Origin: an uncultured Anaeroplasmataceae bacterium
GTDB taxonomy: Bacteria > Bacillota_I > Bacilli_A > Acholeplasmatales > Anaeroplasmataceae
Length of the DNA stretch: 64,000 bases
Assembly: GCA_934229785.1 (NCBI GenBank)
Contig: CAKQEA010000003.1
Coordinates: forward strand, 62,001-126,000
Direction of reading: 5' to 3'
The position numbers and the translations under genes are program-made. The notes under the pieces were generated by a model that was not told the origin of the DNA, did not search any database, and saw only the letters and a list, made by a program, of their open reading frames with translations. Below are positions 26,449 to 37,535 of the stretch, piece after piece. Position 1 is the first letter of the stretch. Every line of letters starts with the position of its first letter.

Positions 26449-27192
26449 ATGGGTCAAAAAGTTAGTCCAGTAGGATTACGTGTTGGTATTAACCGTGATT
26501 GGGATGCTGTATGGTATGCTGAAAAGACTGAGGTAGCTGATCTATTACACGAAGACTTAAGAATTCGTAAGTATATTGATGAAGTTTACAAGAAGGCTGC
26601 TGTTTCACGTGTTATCATCGAACGTGTTAAGGGTTCAAATAATAAGGACCGTATTAAAATTACATTATATACTGGTAAGCCAGGTGTTGTAATTGGTCAT
26701 GAAGCTGAAACAAAAAATGCTGTTGTTAAGCAGTTAGCTTATATGACAAAGAAAGAAATTATTTTAAATGTTGTTGAAATTAAGAGACCTGAATTAGATG
26801 CAACATTAGTAGCTAAGTCAATCGCTGAACAATTAGAGGCACGTGCTTCTTTCCGTCGTGTTCAGAAGGTTGCAATTCAAAGAGCATTAAAAGCTGGTGC
26901 TAAGGGTGCTAGAACATTAATCTCTGGTCGTTTAGGCGGTGCAGAAATGGCTCGTAGTGAAGGTTATGCAGAAGGACAAGTTCCTCTACAAACATTACGT
27001 GCAGATGTTGATTATGCTGTAGCTGAAGCACATACAACTTATGGTAAATTAGGTGTCAAGGTTTGGATTTATAAGGGTGAGGTTTTCTCTATTCAGCCAA
27101 GAGCTTTAGAAGAAAAGAAGCCTGCTAGAACAAATCGTGGTCCTAAGAAGGATAAGGAAGCAAAAGATAATAGCTCTAAAGGAGGTAAATAA
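26449..27192 (+). CDS. rpsC: 30S ribosomal protein S3
   Basis: A 247-residue S3 with [11 protein letters not shown] at the N-terminus, the KH domain containing G-K-P-G-V-V-I-G-H and the C-terminal [11 protein letters not shown]. The C-terminus is a Lys-rich tail (~25 residues) somewhat longer than in Bacillus. S3 helps form the mRNA entry channel helicase. It begins 3 bases after rplV. Confidence 0.98.
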   Translation: MGQKVSPVGLRVGINRDWDAVWYAEKTEVADLLHEDLRIRKYIDEVYKKAAVSRVIIERVKGSNNKDRIKITLYTGKPGVVIGHEAETKNAVVKQLAYMTKKEIILNVVEIKRPELDATLVAKSIAEQLEARASFRRVQKVAIQRALKAGAKGARTLISGRLGGAEMARSEGYAEGQVPLQTLRADVDYAVAEAHTTYGKLGVKVWIYKGEVFSIQPRALEEKKPARTNRGPKKDKEAKDNSSKGGK

Positions 27193-27194
27193 TT

Positions 27195-27614
27195 ATGTTA
27201 ATGCCTAAAAGAGTAAAATATCGTCGTCCACATAGAGTTTATTTCCACGGTAAGGCAAAGGGTGGTACAGAAATGGCCTTTGGTGAGTATGGTTTAGTAG
27301 CAACTGAAGGTTGCTGGTTAACTAATCACCAATTAGAAGCTGCCCGTATCGCTATCACACGTAAGATGAACCGTCAAGGACAGGTATGGATTAAAGTATT
27401 CCCACATTTATCTAAGACTAAAAAGCCTTTAGCAGTACGTATGGGTTCTGGTAAAGGTGCTCCTGAGGTTTGGGTAGCAGTAGTTAAGACAGGTGTAATT
27501 TTATTTGAAGTTGCAGGTGTACCTGAGGATGTAGCACGTGAAGCATTACGTTTAGCATCTCATAAGTTACCTTGTACAACAAAGATTATTAAAAAAGTAG
27601 GTGACGAGCAATGA
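27195..27614 (+). CDS. rplP: 50S ribosomal protein L16
   Basis: A 139-residue L16 beginning [10 protein letters not shown] and containing W-I-K-V-F-P-H...[12 protein letters not shown]. It stabilises the A-site tRNA pocket. Its last four bases overlap the L29 start, implying coupled translation. Confidence 0.98.
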   Translation: MLMPKRVKYRRPHRVYFHGKAKGGTEMAFGEYGLVATEGCWLTNHQLEAARIAITRKMNRQGQVWIKVFPHLSKTKKPLAVRMGSGKGAPEVWVAVVKTGVILFEVAGVPEDVAREALRLASHKLPCTTKIIKKVGDEQ

Positions 27615-27820
27615 TGAAGACAAAAGAAATTCGCAATATGTCTGTAGATCAGATCAATGCAAAAATCGCTGATTTAAAAGAAGAATTATTTAACTTAAAG
27701 TTTCAAGCTGCTCTAGGAAATTTAGAAAAGCCTGCTCGTATGAACGAAATCAAGAGAACAATTGCTAGAATGAAGACAATTTTAACTGAAAAAGCTAATG
27801 CTAGCAAGGTTTCTGAATAA
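27611..27820 (+). CDS. rpmC: 50S ribosomal protein L29
   Basis: A 69-residue two-helix L29. The signature [11 protein letters not shown] near the C-terminus and [12 protein letters not shown] in the middle are clear. The start is the first of two adjacent ATG codons (27611 or 27614). L29 lies near the tunnel exit next to L23. Confidence 0.97.
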   Translation: MMKTKEIRNMSVDQINAKIADLKEELFNLKFQAALGNLEKPARMNEIKRTIARMKTILTEKANASKVSE

Positions 27821-27834
27821 TAGGAGGAGACATT

Positions 27835-28095
27835 ATGGAACGTAATACTCGTAAGTTTTTTACAGGAACAGTTGTTTCTGATAAAATGAACAAAACTATC
27901 GTTGTATCTGTTGATACTTTTGGAGTACATAAGTTATACAAGAAACGTGTTAAAAAATCTACAAAGTTTCATGTTCATGATGAAAACAACACAGCACATG
28001 TTGGTGATGTTGTAAGATTCATGGAGACTAGACCACTATCTAAGACAGTATCTTATACTTTAATCGAAGTGGTTAAAGTTAAAGAAACACTTTAA
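27835..28095 (+). CDS. rpsQ: 30S ribosomal protein S17
   Basis: An 86-residue OB-fold S17 with [19 protein letters not shown] and the R-P-L-S-K-T-V-S-Y motif. It is a primary 16S rRNA binder in the 30S body. TAGGAGG precedes the ATG. Confidence 0.98.
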   Translation: MERNTRKFFTGTVVSDKMNKTIVVSVDTFGVHKLYKKRVKKSTKFHVHDENNTAHVGDVVRFMETRPLSKTVSYTLIEVVKVKETL

Positions 28096-28122
28096 TATTA
28101 GTTCCTGAAAGGAGGTACTATC

Positions 28123-28491
28123 ATGGTTCAACAAGAAACAAGAGTTGCAGTTGCTGATAATAGCGGTGCAAAAGAATTATTAATTATCAAAATTTTAGGT
28201 GGAGCTTTACATAGATATGCAAACGTTGGCGACATCGTTGTATGTTCTGTTAAGCAGGCTGCTCCAAATGGAACAGTTAAGAAGGGTGACGTTGTTAAGG
28301 CAGTTATCGTTAGAACTAAGACTGGCTTAAGAAGACCTGACGGATCATATATAAAGTTCGATGAAAATGCAGCAGTTATCATTCGTGAGGATAAGACTCC
28401 ACGTGGAACTCGTATTTTCGGACCAGTAGCTAGAGAGTTACGTGATAAAGATTTTATGAAGATCGTATCTTTAGCACCCGAAGTACTATAA
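28123..28491 (+). CDS. rplN: 50S ribosomal protein L14
   Basis: A 122-residue L14 with [16 protein letters not shown] and [13 protein letters not shown]. It contacts 16S rRNA in an intersubunit bridge and is the site of RsfS silencing. AAAGGAGG lies seven bases upstream. Confidence 0.98.
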   Translation: MVQQETRVAVADNSGAKELLIIKILGGALHRYANVGDIVVCSVKQAAPNGTVKKGDVVKAVIVRTKTGLRRPDGSYIKFDENAAVIIREDKTPRGTRIFGPVARELRDKDFMKIVSLAPEVL

Positions 28492-28505
28492 GGAGGTGCA
28501 CATAA

Positions 28506-28847
28506 ATGCAAATTAAGACTGGAGATACAGTAGTTGTCATTGCTGGTAAAAATAAATTTACAAAAGACAAAAAAGGTAATATTATTCCTACAACAGGAAA
28601 AGTATTAAAGGTTTATCCTGCTACTAACAAGGTTGTTGTTGAAGGAGTTAACATGGTTAAGAAGCACCAAAAGCCTACTCAAGCAAACCAAAATGGTGGA
28701 ATTGTTGAGATTGAAGCTCCAATTGATGCATCAAATGTTATGTTATTAGATCCTAAGACTAATAAGCCTACTCGTGTTGGTATCAAGATTGATGAAAAAG
28801 GCAATAAGATCAGAGTTGCAAAAAAATCTGGTTATGAGTTTAAATAG
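28506..28847 (+). CDS. rplX: 50S ribosomal protein L24
   Basis: A 113-residue L24 with an N-terminal KOW motif ([14 protein letters not shown]) and the later H-Q-K-P-T and [10 protein letters not shown] segments. It nucleates 50S assembly. AAGGAGG lies upstream. Confidence 0.98.
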   Translation: MQIKTGDTVVVIAGKNKFTKDKKGNIIPTTGKVLKVYPATNKVVVEGVNMVKKHQKPTQANQNGGIVEIEAPIDASNVMLLDPKTNKPTRVGIKIDEKGNKIRVAKKSGYEFK

Positions 28848-28871
28848 TCTACTGGAAGGAGGTAAACTTTC

Positions 28872-29411
28872 GTGAATCGTTTACAAGAAAAATATCAGAC
28901 TTCTGTTAAATCAGAATTACAGAATAAGTTTAATTATAAATCTTCTATGCAAATCCCAAGAGTTGAGAAGATCGTAATCAACATGGGATGCGGTGATGCA
29001 GTTGCTAATTCTAAGGTTTTAGATGATGCAGTTGAGGAATTAGCATTAATTACAGGTCAAAAGCCAATTGTTACTAAGGCAAAGAAGTCAATCGCAAACT
29101 TTAAGCTTCGTGAGGGAATGCCTATTGGTTGTAAGGTTACTTTAAGAGGCGAAAGAATGTATGAATTCTTAGATAAGTTAGTATCAATCGCTTTACCTCG
29201 TGTACGTGATTTCCATGGTGTTAATGGTAATGCATTTGATGGTCGTGGTAACTACACTTTAGGTGTTAAGGAACAATTAATTTTCCCTGAAATTAATTTC
29301 GATCAAATTAAGAAGATTCGTGGTATGGATATCGTTATCGTTACTACAGCAAATACAGATGAAGAAGGCCGTGCATTATTAACTTTAATGGGCATGCCTT
29401 TTAAAAAGTAA
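28872..29411 (+). CDS. rplE: 50S ribosomal protein L5
   Basis: A 179-residue L5 that starts at a GTG (28872) with GGAGG 10 bases upstream. [29 protein letters not shown] and the terminal [15 protein letters not shown] are family hallmarks. It binds 5S rRNA with L18. Confidence 0.98.
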   Translation: MNRLQEKYQTSVKSELQNKFNYKSSMQIPRVEKIVINMGCGDAVANSKVLDDAVEELALITGQKPIVTKAKKSIANFKLREGMPIGCKVTLRGERMYEFLDKLVSIALPRVRDFHGVNGNAFDGRGNYTLGVKEQLIFPEINFDQIKKIRGMDIVIVTTANTDEEGRALLTLMGMPFKK

Positions 29412-29426
29412 GAAAGGATATAAACT

Positions 29427-29612
29427 ATGGCAAAAACATCAATGATTGTTAAAAATCATAGAAAACCAAAATATAGTGCTCGTGAATATACACGTTGTGA
29501 ACGTTGTGGTCGTCCACATGCTGTCATCGGTAAATTCAAGTTATGCCGTATTTGTTTCCGTGAATTAGCATATAAAGGACAAATTCCAGGCGTTAAAAAA
29601 GCAAGCTGGTAA
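29427..29612 (+). CDS. rpsN: 30S ribosomal protein S14, zinc-binding type
   Basis: A short, 61-residue S14 (type Z) with two CxxC pairs, C-E-R-C-G-R and C-R-I-C-F-R, that bind zinc. The longer zinc-free form is absent here. Location between L5 and S8 is standard. Confidence 0.98.
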   Translation: MAKTSMIVKNHRKPKYSAREYTRCERCGRPHAVIGKFKLCRICFRELAYKGQIPGVKKASW

Positions 29613-29658
29613 TTTAAAATTATTTTTTCCAAGATAGAAAAAGGAGGAATCAGGTTAT

Positions 29659-30051
29659 ATGATGACAGATCCAATTGCGGATATGTTAACCCGCATTAAG
29701 AATGCAAACGCAATGCGTCATGAAACTGTTGAATTCGGTAGCTCAAAGGTAAAAACAGCTATTCTTGAAGTTTTAAAGTCTGAAGGCTTCATTAAGGATT
29801 TCAAGGTTACATCTGACGTTAAGAGTGTAACAACAGTTACATTAAAGTATACTGAGAATAACCAAAGAGTAATCAAAGGTTTAAAGAGAATTTCTAAGCC
29901 AAGTCTTCATGTTTATACAAGCGCAGAAGACCTACCAAAGGTATTAAATGGTTTAGGTGTTGCTATTATCTCTACTTCTCAGGGAATTATGACAGACAAA
30001 CAAGCTCGTAAGCTAAATATCGGTGGAGAAGTTTTAGCTTACGTATGGTAA
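29659..30051 (+). CDS. rpsH: 30S ribosomal protein S8
   Basis: A 130-residue S8 with [14 protein letters not shown] and the C-terminal [13 protein letters not shown] motif. It binds the central domain of 16S rRNA and represses the spc operon in E. coli. The start may be either of two adjacent ATGs (29659 or 29662). Confidence 0.98.
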   Translation: MMTDPIADMLTRIKNANAMRHETVEFGSSKVKTAILEVLKSEGFIKDFKVTSDVKSVTTVTLKYTENNQRVIKGLKRISKPSLHVYTSAEDLPKVLNGLGVAIISTSQGIMTDKQARKLNIGGEVLAYVW

Positions 30052-30076
30052 GATAAAAATACAGGAGGTGTTTTAA

Positions 30077-30619
30077 ATGTCTCGTATTGGTAATAAGGTA
30101 ATTAATCTTCCTGCAGGTGTTACTGTTACAGTTAACGAAGGTAACAATGTTGATGTAAAGGGTCCTAAGGGAGAATTAAATGCTAAATTCAATAGCGAAC
30201 TAGAAATTAGCGTTGATGCTACTGAAGTTGTAGTAAGACGTCCTAATGATACAAAAGAAATGAAAATGATCCATGGTACAACTCGTGCTTTATTACATAA
30301 TATGGTTGTTGGTGTATCTGATGGATTTAAAAAGACATTAGAGATCAACGGTGTTGGTTACCGTGCTCAGTTATCTGGTAATAAGGTTGTAGTATCTGCT
30401 GGTTACTCTCATCAAGTTGAGATGGAAATCCCAGAGGGTTTAAAGGTTGAATTACCTAAGAACACACAAATTATTATTTCAGGTATCGATAAGCAGTTAG
30501 TTGGACAGTTTGCGGCAGAAATTCGTGAAATTCGTAAGCCAGAGCCTTATAAGGGTAAGGGTATTAAGTATAGTTACGAAACTATCCGTCGTAAGGAAGG
30601 TAAGACTGCTAAGAAGTAG
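30077..30619 (+). CDS. rplF: 50S ribosomal protein L6
   Basis: A 180-residue two-domain L6: M-S-R-I-G-N-K at the start, G-P-K-G-E-L in the first domain, V-G-Y-R-A-Q in the second, and the terminal [13 protein letters not shown]. It lies near the sarcin-ricin loop and the factor-binding site. Confidence 0.98.
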   Translation: MSRIGNKVINLPAGVTVTVNEGNNVDVKGPKGELNAKFNSELEISVDATEVVVRRPNDTKEMKMIHGTTRALLHNMVVGVSDGFKKTLEINGVGYRAQLSGNKVVVSAGYSHQVEMEIPEGLKVELPKNTQIIISGIDKQLVGQFAAEIREIRKPEPYKGKGIKYSYETIRRKEGKTAKK

Positions 30620-30637
30620 TAGGAAAGGAGTGCTAAT

Positions 30638-31000
30638 ATGATAAGTAAGGAATCTAAAAATGTAACTCGTCAAAAGAGACATTTACGTATTCGTCAAAAT
30701 CTAGTTGGAACAGCTGCAAAGCCAAGACTTAATGTTTTCCGTTCTAATAAGCAAATTTATGCTCAGATTATTGATGATGAAAAAGGTGTAACTTTATGTA
30801 GTGCTTCTTCACTAGATAAAGAAATTAATTTAGAGAATGGTTCTAATGTAAATGCTGCTGCTGAGGTTGGTACTTTAGTTGCAAAGCGTGCATTAGCTCT
30901 AAACATTGAAGCTGTAGTATTTGACCGTGGTGGTTATTTATATCATGGACGTGTTAAGGCTTTAGCTGAAGCAGCAAGAGCTGCAGGATTAAAATTCTAA
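30638..31000 (+). CDS. rplR: 50S ribosomal protein L18
   Basis: A 120-residue L18 that binds 5S rRNA. R-K-R-H-L-R-I-R-like basic N-terminus, [15 protein letters not shown] and [12 protein letters not shown] are characteristic. AAAGGAG precedes the ATG. Confidence 0.98.
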   Translation: MISKESKNVTRQKRHLRIRQNLVGTAAKPRLNVFRSNKQIYAQIIDDEKGVTLCSASSLDKEINLENGSNVNAAAEVGTLVAKRALALNIEAVVFDRGGYLYHGRVKALAEAARAAGLKF

Positions 31001-31015
31001 GGAGGACAAGACTTT

Positions 31016-31528
31016 ATGCGTGAAGAACGTCAAAATCAAAATAAAGTTGAAGAAGAATTCGAAGAGCGCGTTGTTACAATTAACCGTGTAACAAAGGTTG
31101 TTAAGGGTGGTAGACGTATGCGTTTCGCTGCATTAGTAGTTATCGGCGATAGAAAAGGCCACGTTGGTTTCGGTACAGGTAAGGCTGCTGAAGTTCCTGA
31201 TGCAATCAAGAAGGCTGTTGAGAATGCTAAGAAAAATATGATTACTGTATCTACAGTAAAAACTACAATTCCTCATGAAGTAACTGGTATTTATGGTGCT
31301 GGTCGTGTTATTCTAAGACCTGCAAGCGAAGGTACTGGAGTTATCGCTGGTGGTCCAGTACGTGCTGTAGTTGAGTTAGCTGGTATCAGTGACATTTTAT
31401 CAAAATCATTGGGTTCTGCTACACCTATTAATGTAGTTAGAGCTACAATAGAAGGGTTAAAGAGCTTAGAAACTGCTGAACAAGTTGCTGCACGTCGTGG
31501 CAAGACAGTTGAAGAGCTTTTAGGTTAA
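31016..31528 (+). CDS. rpsE: 30S ribosomal protein S5
   Basis: A 170-residue S5. The N-terminal dsRBD-like domain has the loop [15 protein letters not shown] that influences decoding fidelity; the C-terminal part has [20 protein letters not shown] lies upstream. Only four bases separate its stop from the L30 start. Confidence 0.98.
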   Translation: MREERQNQNKVEEEFEERVVTINRVTKVVKGGRRMRFAALVVIGDRKGHVGFGTGKAAEVPDAIKKAVENAKKNMITVSTVKTTIPHEVTGIYGAGRVILRPASEGTGVIAGGPVRAVVELAGISDILSKSLGSATPINVVRATIEGLKSLETAEQVAARRGKTVEELLG

Positions 31529-31532
31529 GATT

Positions 31533-31706
31533 ATGTACAAAATTACTTTAGTTAAGAGTTTAATTGGCCGTAAGCCTAACCAAGTTGCAACTGCAAAAGC
31601 TTTAGGTTTAACTAAGATCGGTCAAACAGTTACAAAAGAGGAAAATGAAGCAATTAAAGGTATGATTGTTACCATAGCTCATATGGTAAAGGTTGTCCAA
31701 GAATAA
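31533..31706 (+). CDS. rpmD: 50S ribosomal protein L30
   Basis: A 57-residue L30 in the gap between S5 and L15: starts [13 protein letters not shown] and includes [11 protein letters not shown]. Length and position are exactly as expected. Initiation probably depends on coupling, because the usual Shine-Dalgarno is weak after the rpsE stop. Confidence 0.97.
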   Translation: MYKITLVKSLIGRKPNQVATAKALGLTKIGQTVTKEENEAIKGMIVTIAHMVKVVQE

Positions 31707-31724
31707 TAAAGGAGGTACCTAGAA

Positions 31725-32162
31725 ATGTTAAATCAATTAAAACCAGTTGATGGTGCAAGACATAGTAAGAAGCGTCTTGGTCGTGGTATCGGTAGTGGTT
31801 TAGGAAAAACTGCTGGTAAGGGTACTAAGGGCCAAAACTCTCGTTCTGGTGGTGGTGTACGTCCAGGTTTCGAAGGTGGTCAGTTACCTTTATTCCAACG
31901 TTTACCAAAGATTGGATTCCACAATCCATCTAGAAAAGAATATGCAATTGTTAATATCGCAAGCTTAAATGTATTTGAGGATGGTTCAGTTGTAGATACT
32001 GAGGCTTTAATCAAAGCAGGTCTAGTTAATGATATCTTAGATGGTACTAAGATTTTAGGCCAAGGTGAATTAACAAAGAAATTAACAGTAAAGGCAAATA
32101 AATTCTCAGAGTCTGCAAAGAAAGCTATTGAGGCTGCTGGCGGTTCTGTAGAGGTGATGTAG
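31725..32162 (+). CDS. rplO: 50S ribosomal protein L15
   Basis: A 145-residue L15 with the glycine/basic-rich N-terminal extension ([21 protein letters not shown]) that threads into 23S rRNA and the compact C-terminal domain. AAAGGAGG precedes the start. Its stop overlaps the SecY initiation region. Confidence 0.98.
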   Translation: MLNQLKPVDGARHSKKRLGRGIGSGLGKTAGKGTKGQNSRSGGGVRPGFEGGQLPLFQRLPKIGFHNPSRKEYAIVNIASLNVFEDGSVVDTEALIKAGLVNDILDGTKILGQGELTKKLTVKANKFSESAKKAIEAAGGSVEVM

Positions 32163-32163
32163 T

Positions 32164-33465
32164 TTGTTAACAAAAGCAAAACGTATCCTTAGCAATCGTG
32201 AGATTGTTCTAAAGATATTAGTTACTTTCGCTTTATTGTTAGTATTTAAAATTGGAACTTATATTCCAGTTCCTCTTTTTGATACAACAAATGTTCAAGC
32301 TGTATTGCAAAGTGATTTCTTAACTGTAATGAATGCTTTTTCAGGTGGAGGTTTATCAAATTTCTCTATCTTAGCATTAGGTATTTCTCCATACATTACA
32401 TCTTCTATTGTTATTCAGATGATGCAAATGGTTATTCCAAAGCTTAAGTCTTGGAGTGAAGAGGGAGAAAACGGTAAGGAAAAGCTAAACCGTGTAACTC
32501 GTTACACAACAATTGTTATTGCAATGATTCAAGCATTACTAATTATTTTCAGTTTAGGTTCTAAACCTGATAATATTTTAAATAGTTCTATTCTTAAATA
32601 TCATAATATTTATTGGATATTCTATTTATACATGGCAGTTGTTATTACTGCTGGTTCAGCTTTCACAATGTGGTTAGCTGACTTGATAACACGTCATGGT
32701 ATTGGTAATGGTTCATCAATGATTATCTCTGCAGGTATTATTTCATCAATACCAACAATGTTTACTACTTTATCTAATACATATTTAGGTAGCAACTTCT
32801 CTGCATTAAATTGTTTCTTATTTATTCTAGTTGTTATTCTATATATCGCTATGATTTTAGGTGTTGTATTCTTTGAAGGTGCGGTTAGAAAGGTTCCTGT
32901 GCAATATGCAAACCGCCAAGCTGGTCAGCAAGGTTCAGATATTCCTATTAAATTAAATAGTGCAAACGTTATTCCAGTTATTTTTGCATCAACAATTATG
33001 TCTATTCCTATGACAATTATTGGTGTATTAGAATTATCAACTGAAACATCTCAGATTGCTTATTGGTTTGATCAGGTTTTCTCAACTTCAAAGCCTATTG
33101 GTATTGCATTATATGTTTTATTAATTGTATTCTTTAGTTTCTTTTATTCATTTATGCAGGTTGATCCTGATAAGATTGCTGAAAATCTTGAAAAGCAGGG
33201 TGCATATATTCCAGGATATCGTCCAGGTGAAGAAACAAAGATTCAATTATCAAAGATGTTATTTAGAATTACATTAATTGGTGCTACATACTTAGTAATA
33301 TTAGCATTAGTTCCGATTATTGTTAATAAAGCATTCGGTTTCTCTTCATCAGCAATTACAATTGGTGGTACTTCATTGATCATCATTGTAGGTGTTGCTA
33401 TTGAAACATTCCGTCAGATTGAAACACAATCTGAAACTAAGGATTATAAGGGATTCTTGAATTAG
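32164..33465 (+). CDS. secY: Protein translocase subunit SecY
   Basis: A 433-residue ten-helix translocation channel that exports signal-peptide proteins with SecE and SecG. Recognisable segments include I-G-T-Y-I-P-V-P, the plug/TM2 region S-G-G-G-L-S-N-F-S-I-L-A-L-G-I-S-P-Y-I-T, G-I-G-N-G-S-S and the cytosolic loop near P-G-Y-R-P-G. It starts at a TTG (32164), with GAGGTG about six bases upstream in the end of rplO. It is the route that the exported proteins at 42-49 kb are expected to use. Confidence 0.97.
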   Translation: MLTKAKRILSNREIVLKILVTFALLLVFKIGTYIPVPLFDTTNVQAVLQSDFLTVMNAFSGGGLSNFSILALGISPYITSSIVIQMMQMVIPKLKSWSEEGENGKEKLNRVTRYTTIVIAMIQALLIIFSLGSKPDNILNSSILKYHNIYWIFYLYMAVVITAGSAFTMWLADLITRHGIGNGSSMIISAGIISSIPTMFTTLSNTYLGSNFSALNCFLFILVVILYIAMILGVVFFEGAVRKVPVQYANRQAGQQGSDIPIKLNSANVIPVIFASTIMSIPMTIIGVLELSTETSQIAYWFDQVFSTSKPIGIALYVLLIVFFSFFYSFMQVDPDKIAENLEKQGAYIPGYRPGEETKIQLSKMLFRITLIGATYLVILALVPIIVNKAFGFSSSAITIGGTSLIIIVGVAIETFRQIETQSETKDYKGFLN

Positions 33466-34125
<660 letters not shown>

Positions 34126-34129
34126 TACC

Positions 34130-34879
34130 ATGATAAAAGTCAAAAGTGAGCGAGAGATTGCCCTACTAAGAGAGGCTGGAAGAATTGTGGCATTATGTCA
34201 CGAGGAAATGAAAAAGCATGTTAAACCTGGTGTTTCAACATGGGAACTAAATCAAATTTGTGAAAATGTGATTTTAGAAAATAATGCAACACCATCATTT
34301 AAAGGCTATGGTGGATTTCCTGCAGCAATTTGTGCATCGGTAAACGAAGTAGTCGTACATGGTATTCCTTCAAAGCATCAAATATTACATGAGGGCGACA
34401 TTGTTGCTTTAGATATAGGTGCTTGTTATAAGGGATATCATGGTGATTCGGCTTGGTCATATGCTGTTGGAAGAATTAGTGGAAAAGATCAACTATTAAT
34501 GGATGTTACACATGATGCCTTATTTGCTGGCTTAAATGCTGTTAAGGAAGGCGCTCATTTGGGTGATGTGGAATCAGCTATTGGTGAATATATCAAACCA
34601 TATGGCTTTGGTATTGTTGATAAATTCACTGGGCATGGAGTCGGACATGAAATACATGAAGATCCAGCAATTTTCAATTTTGGTACACCAGGAACTGGTC
34701 CAGTACTAAAAGAAGGTATGGTACTTGCCATTGAACCAATGGTAAATGCCGGCACTAAAAATGTTAGAGTATTGAAGGACGGTTGGACAACAATTACTTC
34801 TGATAAATCTAGAAGTGCTCATTTCGAGCATACAATTGTTGTTCGTAAAGATGGTTACGAAATACTCACTACACTTTAA
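34130..34879 (+). CDS. map: Methionine aminopeptidase, type I
   Basis: A 249-residue enzyme that removes the initiator methionine from new proteins. It begins M-I-K-V-K-S-E-R-E-I and has the metal ligands D-I-G-A and H-G-D-S-A-W, G-H-G-V-G-H-E-I-H-E, I-E-P-M and the final E in F-E-H-T. The ATG at 34130 gives the usual N-terminus; a GTG at 34118 would overlap adk by 8 bases and add four residues. Confidence 0.95.
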   Translation: MIKVKSEREIALLREAGRIVALCHEEMKKHVKPGVSTWELNQICENVILENNATPSFKGYGGFPAAICASVNEVVVHGIPSKHQILHEGDIVALDIGACYKGYHGDSAWSYAVGRISGKDQLLMDVTHDALFAGLNAVKEGAHLGDVESAIGEYIKPYGFGIVDKFTGHGVGHEIHEDPAIFNFGTPGTGPVLKEGMVLAIEPMVNAGTKNVRVLKDGWTTITSDKSRSAHFEHTIVVRKDGYEILTTL

Positions 34880-34900
34880 TTAACTGGGAGGCTATTTTTA

Positions 34901-35122
34901 ATGGCAAAGAAAGATGATGTAATTGAAATGGAAGGTAAGGTACTTGAGGTACTACCTAACACACAATTTATTGTTAAGCTTGAAAATGATCATCAGGTTT
35001 TAGCCCACGTTTCTGGTAAAATCCGCATGAATAACATACGCATTTTACCAGGTGATAAGGTTACACTTGAATTATCAACCTACGATTTAACACGTGGTAG
35101 AATTACTTACAGACATAAATAA
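34901..35122 (+). CDS. infA: Translation initiation factor IF-1
   Basis: A 73-residue OB-fold protein, [12 protein letters not shown] at the start and ending [12 protein letters not shown]-1 occupies the A site during initiation. GGGAGG lies upstream. Position between map and rpmJ is standard. Confidence 0.98.
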   Translation: MAKKDDVIEMEGKVLEVLPNTQFIVKLENDHQVLAHVSGKIRMNNIRILPGDKVTLELSTYDLTRGRITYRHK

Positions 35123-35140
35123 TATTGGAGGTATTTTAAA

Positions 35141-35254
35141 ATGAAAGTAAGACCATCAGTAAAACCAATATGCGATAAATGCAAGGTTATTAAGCGCAAG
35201 GGCCGTGTAATGGTTATTTGCGAAAACCCAAAACATAAACAAAGACAAGGATAA
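35141..35254 (+). CDS. rpmJ: 50S ribosomal protein L36
   Basis: A 37-residue L36, M-K-V-R-P-S-V-K-P, with zinc ligands C11, C14, C27 and H32. TTGGAGG lies nine bases before the ATG. Confidence 0.97.
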   Translation: MKVRPSVKPICDKCKVIKRKGRVMVICENPKHKQRQG

Positions 35255-35272
35255 AATAGGAGGTGCAAGAAA

Positions 35273-35638
35273 ATGGCACGTATTGCAGGAGTAGATATTC
35301 CAAATGAAAAAAGAATTGTTATTTCATTACAGTATATTTATGGTATTGGTGAAACAACAGCAAAAAAAGTTTTAGCTGCAGCTAATGTATCTGAGGATGT
35401 TCGTACAAAGAACTTAACAGAAGAGCAGTTAAGTGCAATCCGTTCAGAGATTGCTAAATATAAAGTAGAAGGTGACCTTCGTAGAGAAGTTAACCTTAAC
35501 ATTAAGCGTTTAATGGAAATTGGATGCTATAGAGGTATGCGTCATAGAAAGAACTTACCAGTTCGTGGTCAAAGAACAAAGACTAATGCACGTACTCGTA
35601 AAGGTCCAAAGCATACAATTGCAAATCATAAGAAGTAA
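35273..35638 (+). CDS. rpsM: 30S ribosomal protein S13
   Basis: A 121-residue S13 starting [11 protein letters not shown] and containing [29 protein letters not shown]. It bridges the 30S head to L5. TAGGAGG precedes the ATG. Confidence 0.98.
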   Translation: MARIAGVDIPNEKRIVISLQYIYGIGETTAKKVLAAANVSEDVRTKNLTEEQLSAIRSEIAKYKVEGDLRREVNLNIKRLMEIGCYRGMRHRKNLPVRGQRTKTNARTRKGPKHTIANHKK

Positions 35639-35658
35639 TATAAGGAGGAAATTGAAAA

Positions 35659-36042
35659 ATGGCTAAGAAAGTTACAAAGCGTCGTGTAAGAAGAAATTGT
35701 CCTACAGGTGTAGCACATATTCATTCGACTTTTAATAACACAATAGTAACTATCACTGATCCACAAGGAAATGTAATTTCTTGGAGCAGTGCAGGTGCAT
35801 TAGGCTTTAAGGGTAGTCGTAAGTCAACTCCTTATGCTGCACAAATGGTTGCTGAAGCAGCTGCTAAATCAGCAGTTGATCAGGGAGTTGCAAAGGTTGA
35901 AGTTGCTGTTAAGGGTCCTGGACAGGGTCGTGAGGCAGCAATCCGTTCATTAACAGTTGCTGGCTTAGAAATTACAGCTATCACTGACGTTACTGCAGTT
36001 CCACACAATGGTTGTCGTCCACCAAAGCGTCCTCGTGGATAA
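35659..36042 (+). CDS. rpsK: 30S ribosomal protein S11
   Basis: A 127-residue S11 with [29 protein letters not shown] and the terminal [11 protein letters not shown]. It lies on the 30S platform near the Shine-Dalgarno helix. Confidence 0.98.
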   Translation: MAKKVTKRRVRRNCPTGVAHIHSTFNNTIVTITDPQGNVISWSSAGALGFKGSRKSTPYAAQMVAEAAAKSAVDQGVAKVEVAVKGPGQGREAAIRSLTVAGLEITAITDVTAVPHNGCRPPKRPRG

Positions 36043-36091
36043 TATTTGGTATTAACAAAAATTTATTTATAAATAAAATCGGAGGCCCATT

Positions 36092-37051
36092 ATGAAAGAA
36101 TTGAAGTTTGAAAAACCAAGAACTAATGTTGAAGAAATATCAAATCAAGGTAATTACGGAAAATTTGTTATTTCACCTCTTGAAAGAGGATTCGGTATTA
36201 CACTAGGAAATGCACTACGTAGAACTTTATTATCATCTCTACCTGGTGCAGCGTTCGTTAATGTAAAAATTGACGGGGCTGAGCATGAATTTCAAAATAT
36301 TGATGGCGTTGTTGAGGATGTTATCACTATTATTTTGAATTTGAAGCGTGTTGTTTTAAAGGTAGACAGTGAGGATCCAAATTATGAATGCACTGTTGAA
36401 ATCCAACATGGAGAAGGAGAAGTTACAGCTGGTGACATCATTGTTAATAGTGATGTTAAGGTTGTAAATCCTGAACAACACATCGCAACAGTTGCTGAGG
36501 GTGGAATTTTCCACTGCTTCTTAACTATTCGTCGTGGCGTTGGTTATGTAAGCTCTGTTGCAAATAAGGAATATAATAGATCAGTTGGTGTTATCGCTAT
36601 TGATTCTATTTATACTCCTATTGTAAATGTTGCATTTAACGTTGAAAAGACACGTGTTGAAAACGTTAATGTTGCATCATTTGATAAGCTTGAAATCGAA
36701 GTTACAACTAATGGCTCAATTACTGCAAAGGAAGCTTTAGCAATTGCTTCTAAAATGATGATTGAACATCTTGAGGTTGTTGTTGAATTAAGCGAAAAGG
36801 CATCTAAGACTGATTATATGGTTGAGGCTGAAGATGCTGCAAAGAGTACAATTGATAATATGACTATTGATGAGTTAGATTTATCAGTTCGTTCTTATAA
36901 CTGCTTAAAGAGAGCAGGATTAAACACTGTTGCTGAACTTGCAGCAAAATCTGAAGAAGATATGATTAAGGTTCGTAACCTAGGTCGTAAATCTTTGAAG
37001 GAAATTAAAGAAAAGTTAGAAGCCTTGGGTTCAGGCTTTAAGAAAAATTAA
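36092..37051 (+). CDS. rpoA: RNA polymerase alpha subunit
   Basis: A 319-residue alpha subunit. The N-terminal dimerisation domain (~1-230) contains G-F-G-I-T-L-G-N-A-L-R-R-T-L-L-S-S. The C-terminal domain (~245-315), which contacts UP elements and activators, contains D-E-L-D-L-S-V-R-S-Y-N-C-L-K and N-L-G-R-K-S-L-K-E-I. TCGGAGG precedes the ATG. Confidence 0.98.
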   Translation: MKELKFEKPRTNVEEISNQGNYGKFVISPLERGFGITLGNALRRTLLSSLPGAAFVNVKIDGAEHEFQNIDGVVEDVITIILNLKRVVLKVDSEDPNYECTVEIQHGEGEVTAGDIIVNSDVKVVNPEQHIATVAEGGIFHCFLTIRRGVGYVSSVANKEYNRSVGVIAIDSIYTPIVNVAFNVEKTRVENVNVASFDKLEIEVTTNGSITAKEALAIASKMMIEHLEVVVELSEKASKTDYMVEAEDAAKSTIDNMTIDELDLSVRSYNCLKRAGLNTVAELAAKSEEDMIKVRNLGRKSLKEIKEKLEALGSGFKKN

Positions 37052-37071
37052 GCTAAAGGAGAATAAGTATC

Positions 37072-37431
37072 ATGGCATATAGTAGATTACGTCGTAATTC
37101 AGCTGCCAGAAAGGCATTACTTCGTGACTTAGTTACAGATTTAATCCTTAATGGACAGATTGAAACTACAGTAACAAAGGCTAAGGAATTAAAAAGATTA
37201 GCTGATAAAATGGTAACTTTAGGTAAGGCAAATACTCTAGCTTCACGTCGTCAAGCTGCATCTTTCATCCGTTTTGAAAAGGATGAAGAGGGCAATTATG
37301 CTGTTCAGAAGCTATTTAATGAGATTGCTCCTAAATTTGCAAACCGTAATGGTGGATATACACGCGTTATTAAGACAGGTTTCCGTCGTGGTGACGCTGC
37401 ACCTATGGCAATCATTTCTTGGGTTGAATAA
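37072..37431 (+). CDS. rplQ: 50S ribosomal protein L17
   Basis: A 119-residue L17, last gene of the alpha operon. [16 protein letters not shown] and T-K-A-K-E-L at the front and G-G-Y-T-R-V-I-K near the end are diagnostic. A strong terminator follows. Confidence 0.98.
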   Translation: MAYSRLRRNSAARKALLRDLVTDLILNGQIETTVTKAKELKRLADKMVTLGKANTLASRRQAASFIRFEKDEEGNYAVQKLFNEIAPKFANRNGGYTRVIKTGFRRGDAAPMAIISWVE

Positions 37432-37448
37432 TTAAAAACATTTAAAAT

Positions 37449-37488
37449 TAGAGGTAGTGTCTTTTGGCATTGCCTCAATTTTTTTTCT
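37449..37488 (+). terminator. Terminator of the ribosomal operon
   Basis: GAGGTAGTG pairs with CATTGCCTC and is followed by AATTTTTTTTC. Confidence 0.88.
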
Positions 37489-37535
37489 TCCTTATTTATA
37501 GTTTTATGATAAAATAAAACTATATGGAGGATTTT